The notes under the pieces: model-generated
What the model saw: only the letters and a program-made list of their open reading frames with translations
Told to the model about the DNA's origin: nothing
The model's database searches: none
NCBI GenBank assembly: GCA_946886805.1
Contig: CAMPJM010000133.1
Coordinates: forward strand, 1-9,316
Origin: an uncultured Flammeovirgaceae bacterium
GTDB lineage: Bacteria; Bacteroidota; Bacteroidia; Cytophagales; Cyclobacteriaceae
DNA length: 9,316 nucleotides
Reading direction: 5' to 3'
Program-made: the position numbers and the translations under genes
Shown: in pieces, positions 6,551 to 9,316 of the stretch
Layout of the letters: the number at the start of each line of letters is the position of its first letter
Position numbering within the stretch: position 1 is the stretch's first letter

Positions 6551-6727
6551 AGAATCATTTCAACCTCATTACAGTTTTACTGTAGCCTAAATAACTGAAA
6601 AAGCAACCCATAACACACATTCCCGGACCTGTTCCTGCCTGCCCCGAACTTGTTGCGGGGGAGATCCTTACAAATAACAGCCGAAGCTTACCTTTCGATC
6701 TTCTGAATGCTCTCTCCCAGAAATATT
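6551..6727 (+). repeat. Dispersed direct repeat, copy R1
   Basis: This copy matches R2 at 9049-9199 in the same orientation. The best shared blocks are 21 nt at 6569-6589 (containing the hairpin TACAGT/ACTGTA, 6570-6584), 28 nt at 6608-6635, and 12 nt at 6716-6727. Relative to R2, R1 has about 21 extra bases after 6635, which carry a CCCCG/CGGGG hairpin (6642-6646 with 6656-6660). It looks non-coding. Confidence 0.8.
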
Positions 6728-6876
6728 TCCTTGATCTACTTTATATAAACCATTTGCTCTGAAAAGTTCTTTCTTCAAAGTGACCCCACTATAAATCAGT
6801 AGGGGCAACCCATTTTTATGAATTTATTTGATTGAATAATAAAAATACCTTAATATTAGAAAAGCTATCATGTTTT

Positions 6877-6884
6877 TAGCTTTG
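6877..6884 (+). promoter_or_regulatory. Candidate -7 box of the acyl-CoA ligase gene
   Basis: TAGCTTTG matches TAnnTTTG and lies 66 bp before the ligase ATG. The position for a -33 TTTG at 19-nt spacing reads TATT, so the upstream element is poor. The predicted leader is about 60 nt. Confidence 0.4.
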
Positions 6885-6950
6885 AATAATAAATTTTTTA
6901 TTAACTCATATTGAAATAGAAAGTAATTTTAACAAACGATTGATAATACT

Positions 6951-8621
6951 ATGAAAGATTTTCCATGGTTTAAACATTATCCAAAAGATATTCCACAAGA
7001 AATTAATGCTGATAAATATTCGTCTTTGGTGGACTTATTTGAAGAGGCTTGCCGAAAATATGGCGACATGACGGCCTTTGAAAATATGGGGAAGTCATTA
7101 ACTTTCAACGAAGTAAATGATCTTTCTGCTGATTTTGCTGCGTATCTGCAAAATGTGTTGGGGTTAAAAAAAGGAGATATGATCGCTATTCAAATGCCAA
7201 ATTTGCTCCAATATCCGATCGCAATGTTCGGTGCCTTAAGGGCAGGTCTGGTAGTAGTCAACACCAATCCGCTATATACTCCAAGAGAAATGGAGCACCA
7301 GTTCCGGGATTCTCAGGTAAAAGCAATTATAATTTTGGCGAATTTTGCTTGTAACCTTGAAAAGATTATTTCCAAAACAAAAATTGAAACCGTAATTATA
7401 ACCGAAATAGGAGATTTACTAGGAGGGGTTAAAGGCTGGATTACTAATTTAGTGGTGAAGCACGTAAAAAAGATGGTGCCTTCCTATAATCTCCCTGAAG
7501 CTCTCAGTTTTAAAGAAGCCCTAAAACAGGGCGATAGGTCGGGGTATAAGCGACCTGTAATCGTGAACACCGATCTGGCTTATCTTCAATATACCGGGGG
7601 TACAACGGGTGTGAGCAAAGGAGCGATGTTAACCCATCGGAACTTAATTGCTAACATGGAACAAATATCTGCCTGGATGCTTCCAAAGTTAAGAGAGCGT
7701 TCTGAACTTGTGATCACTGCCTTGCCATTATACCATATTTTCGCCCTCACGGTCAATTGCTGGGCTATGTTAAAAATAGGTGCTAAGAATGTGCTTATAA
7801 CAAATCCGCGGGACATGCCTGCCTTTATTAAAGAACTAAAAAAGCATCCTTTTTCCGTAATAACCGGTGTAAATACTTTGTTTAACGGCTTATTAAATCA
7901 GGAGGATTTTAGAAATGCTGGATTTCAAAATTTAAAAGTCGCTGTAGGCGGTGGAATGGCTGTGCAAAGGGCCGTGGCTAAAAGATGGGAAGAGGTTACA
8001 GGTGTGCCATTAGTCGAAGGGTACGGTCTATCTGAAACCTCTCCGGTGCTTACTACAAACCCGATAGATGGCACAGAAAGGATAGGAACTATTGGTTTGC
8101 CATTGCCAAGTACTGAAGTGAAATGTGTTGATGAGGAAGGCAACGAAGTTCCGGTAGGGGAGCCGGGTGAAATTTGTGCAAAAGGACCTCAAGTAATGCC
8201 GGGCTATTGGGGAAGGGAAGATGAAACCAAAAAAGTGTTTTTAGATGGGTGGTTTAAAACCGGAGATATAGGCATTCTGAGTGAAGATGGCTTTTTCTCT
8301 ATTGTTGATCGTAAAAAAGATATGATTAATGTATCTGGTTTTAATGTTTATCCCAACGAAATAGAGGAAGCTATTGCAGAAAACCCTAAAGTTGTTGAGG
8401 TTGCGGCAGTTGGTGTAATGGATGGTAATGGAAATGAAAGAGTGAAGGTTTTTGTGGTGAAAAAGGATGAGAGCCTCACCGAGGAAGAATTGACAGAATT
8501 TTGCAGGCAGACCCTTACGGGATACAAAGTTCCTAAATTTGTGGAATTTAGAAAGGAGCTGCCAAAATCTAACGTAGGAAAAATCCTGAGAAAGATTTTA
8601 AGAGATGAAGCAAATAAATAA
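6951..8621 (+). CDS. fadD: Long-chain fatty acyl-CoA ligase (FadD-type AMP-dependent synthetase)
   Basis: The 556-residue protein matches FadD length (561 in E. coli). It activates long-chain fatty acids with ATP to acyl-adenylate and then acyl-CoA, feeding beta-oxidation or lipid synthesis, at the inner face of the cytoplasmic membrane. Visible motifs: the P-loop [11 protein letters not shown] at 214-224 followed by MLTHRN; the [13 protein letters not shown] stretch typical of long-chain ligases; the adenine-binding [10 protein letters not shown] starting at Glu356; WFKTGDIG with Asp439; the hinge [16 protein letters not shown] starting at Asp453, with Gly463 in the acyl-ligase signature; and the C-terminal catalytic lysine Lys544 in SNVGKIL. 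No signal peptide or membrane helix is seen. The start MKDFPWF fits the family, and the leader is A-rich without a Shine-Dalgarno sequence. It appears monocistronic, flanked by repeats R1 and R2. The exact chain-length preference cannot be read from the sequence. Confidence 0.93.
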   Translation: MKDFPWFKHYPKDIPQEINADKYSSLVDLFEEACRKYGDMTAFENMGKSLTFNEVNDLSADFAAYLQNVLGLKKGDMIAIQMPNLLQYPIAMFGALRAGLVVVNTNPLYTPREMEHQFRDSQVKAIIILANFACNLEKIISKTKIETVIITEIGDLLGGVKGWITNLVVKHVKKMVPSYNLPEALSFKEALKQGDRSGYKRPVIVNTDLAYLQYTGGTTGVSKGAMLTHRNLIANMEQISAWMLPKLRERSELVITALPLYHIFALTVNCWAMLKIGAKNVLITNPRDMPAFIKELKKHPFSVITGVNTLFNGLLNQEDFRNAGFQNLKVAVGGGMAVQRAVAKRWEEVTGVPLVEGYGLSETSPVLTTNPIDGTERIGTIGLPLPSTEVKCVDEEGNEVPVGEPGEICAKGPQVMPGYWGREDETKKVFLDGWFKTGDIGILSEDGFFSIVDRKKDMINVSGFNVYPNEIEEAIAENPKVVEVAAVGVMDGNGNERVKVFVVKKDESLTEEELTEFCRQTLTGYKVPKFVEFRKELPKSNVGKILRKILRDEANK

Positions 8622-8671
8622 CTGCATTGTGAGGCTTATAAACTCAAGTTTCGCAGCACCCGTTTTGTCAC

Positions 8672-8697
8672 AATTTTTGCTTAAAAAGGCAAAAATT
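8672..8697. terminator. Hairpin 50 bp after the acyl-CoA ligase stop, possible transcript end
   Basis: A perfect 9-bp stem AATTTTTGC/GCAAAAATT with an 8-nt loop lies just downstream of the gene. It lacks a T-run on the plus strand (TCCGCC follows), so it is only a weak terminator candidate and may instead protect the mRNA 3' end. Confidence 0.35.
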
Positions 8698-8727
8698 CCG
8701 CCAAAACTACATCTTACCTTTTATTAA

Positions 8728-8775
8728 CCACGGGTTAAAACCCGTGGCTAATCACATTTGACCCCGCTGGGGTCA
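8728..8775. repeat. Two adjacent GC-rich palindromes
   Basis: CCACGGGTT (8728-8736) and AACCCGTGG (8739-8747) form a perfect hairpin; in practice an 8-bp stem with TAAA loop. Eleven bases later TGACCCC/GGGGTCA (8759-8765 with 8769-8775) forms a 7-bp stem with loop GCT. They stand out sharply from the AT-rich surroundings. The first resembles REP-type palindromes that I recall as common in Bacteroidota genomes; this is memory, not a search. Confidence 0.6.
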
Positions 8776-8960
8776 GGGGCAGAAGTTTTTACAGTTTCAG
8801 AAATGGAAACCACTAATCCTACTTTTAACAACGTCGACGAGGCTTATACACTTCTCAACTTCATTTAAGGAATGTGCGAAACATAAGTTATAAAGATTTA
8901 AGTCATTCAATTACCATGGAAATCGCTTTTAAAGGTGAAAGAAGCTTCAATGAACTACTC

Positions 8961-9041
8961 ATCCGTCCGACTGCTCATTTCTGAAATTACCAGAATAACT
9001 AAAATATACTTCTTTTTCAATAATACAGCGGTCGGACGGGT
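8961..9041. repeat. 15-bp inverted repeat with 51-nt loop
   Basis: The arm 8961-8975 pairs over all 15 positions with 9027-9041, with two T-G wobbles; the central 9 bp CCGTCCGAC/GTCGGACGG are perfect. The loop contains a smaller TTCTG/CAGAA hairpin (8979-8983 with 8991-8995). It directly precedes repeat R2 and may be its left part. A CTCCGTCCGG word stands in a similar place ahead of R1. Confidence 0.6.
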
Positions 9042-9048
9042 AATAGTG

Positions 9049-9199
9049 AGAAATCATTCTACCTTGTTACAGTTTTACTGTAGCCTATTAACTGAAAAAC
9101 AATCCATAACACACATTCCCGGACCTGTTCCGGGATCCCTCAATGCTATAGCCAAAGCCTTCCTTTTTCAGCCTTCGAAATGCGCCCCCCAGAAATATT
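9049..9199 (+). repeat. Dispersed direct repeat, copy R2
   Basis: The second copy of the R1 element, same orientation, about 2.5 kb away on the other side of the acyl-CoA ligase gene. Shared blocks are 9067-9087, 9104-9131 and 9188-9199. It has a perfect 7-bp hairpin TCCCGGA/TCCGGGA (9117-9123 with 9129-9135), where R1 has lost this symmetry and carries an inserted hairpin instead. Confidence 0.8.
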
Positions 9200-9316
9200 G
9201 CTTCTATGTTTTGTCGCTTTTTTTGCTTAATGGTCAGTCTATACATCCTTCATTGCATTTAAAGTCTGCTGCGACCTTTTAGTTATTTATTTAGAAACCA
9301 AAATCAGCAGTACCTG

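Larger units (their letters stand above)
6338..6950. other. Repeat-rich non-coding region upstream of the acyl-CoA ligase gene
   Basis: No coding sequence was recognised in these 613 bp. From left to right they hold a GGGTGA/TCACCC hairpin (6346-6351 with 6372-6377), the branched element at 6397-6486, a CGGA/TCCG hairpin near 6504-6515, a TGATTCT/AGAATCA hairpin (6526-6532 with 6551-6557), repeat R1, and an imperfect CCCC/GGGG hairpin at 6784-6805. The last 100 bp are AT-rich with a candidate -7 box. Confidence 0.6.
8622..9316. other. Repeat-rich region downstream of the acyl-CoA ligase gene
   Basis: This stretch of 695 bp has no convincing gene. It contains three successive hairpins (8672-8775), a weak GTTTC/GAAAC hairpin (8794-8810), the 15-bp inverted repeat at 8961-9041 and repeat R2. 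The plus-strand open frame 8935-9282 runs straight through the palindromes and R2 and reads as low-quality peptide, so it is not called. At the extreme right edge two minus-strand frames end within 30 bp, so a convergent gene may enter there, but too little is visible to say. Confidence 0.6.

Noticed and set aside
6397..9199. CRISPR array or complete insertion sequence
   Set aside because: The repeats are long, few, diverged and not regularly spaced, and no transposase or cas gene is present in the window.
8935..9282. Plus-strand open frame of 115 codons
   Set aside because: It crosses the 15-bp inverted repeat and the R2 repeat, has no recognisable domain, and no plausible promoter precedes it. 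It is best read as chance open frame in repeat DNA.
9287..9316. Possible C-terminal end of a minus-strand gene at the right edge (frames ending in LLILVSK or TADFGF)
   Set aside because: Only 7-9 codons are visible and two frames are equally possible, so no gene can be supported.

Overview
The window looks like a chromosomal segment of a low-GC member of the Bacteroidota (Flavobacteriia or Cytophagia type). The evidence is the family resemblance of the SUF proteins, A-rich start regions without Shine-Dalgarno sequences, and several copies of the Bacteroidota -7 promoter box TAnnTTTG. One copy has a TTTG -33 box at exactly 19 nt spacing. I cannot name a genus.

Left half (1-5750, all on the minus strand): a SUF iron-sulfur cluster assembly operon, transcribed sufB, sufC, sufD, sufS. 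SufS runs off the left edge, missing only its last residues. SufB, SufC and SufD form the scaffold/ATPase complex, and SufS supplies persulfide sulfur. A 312-bp gap with two candidate -7 boxes separates sufB from an upstream, co-directional Lrp/AsnC-type regulator. The DNA upstream of that regulator is very AT-rich and has nested dyad symmetry.

Middle (6125-6344, plus strand): a compact RNA gene with a textbook promoter, a tRNA-like cloverleaf and a 14-bp hairpin terminator starting 2 nt after the fold. The fold is tRNA-Leu-like in its D-arm. Its variable arm is about 58 nt, the anticodon loop has a pyrimidine at position 37, and the acceptor end is U1-A72 with G73. This is the most unusual object in the window.

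Right half: a complete long-chain fatty acyl-CoA ligase gene (6951-8621, plus strand) lies between two stretches of repeat-rich, apparently non-coding DNA (6338-6950 and 8622-9316). They share a direct, diverged repeat of about 150-180 bp (R1 and R2). They also carry several strong palindromes, including a three-way-junction-like element (6397-6486), a 9-bp GC-rich hairpin (8728-8747) and a 15-bp inverted repeat (8961-9041). I find no transposase in the window, so these look like non-autonomous dispersed repeats.
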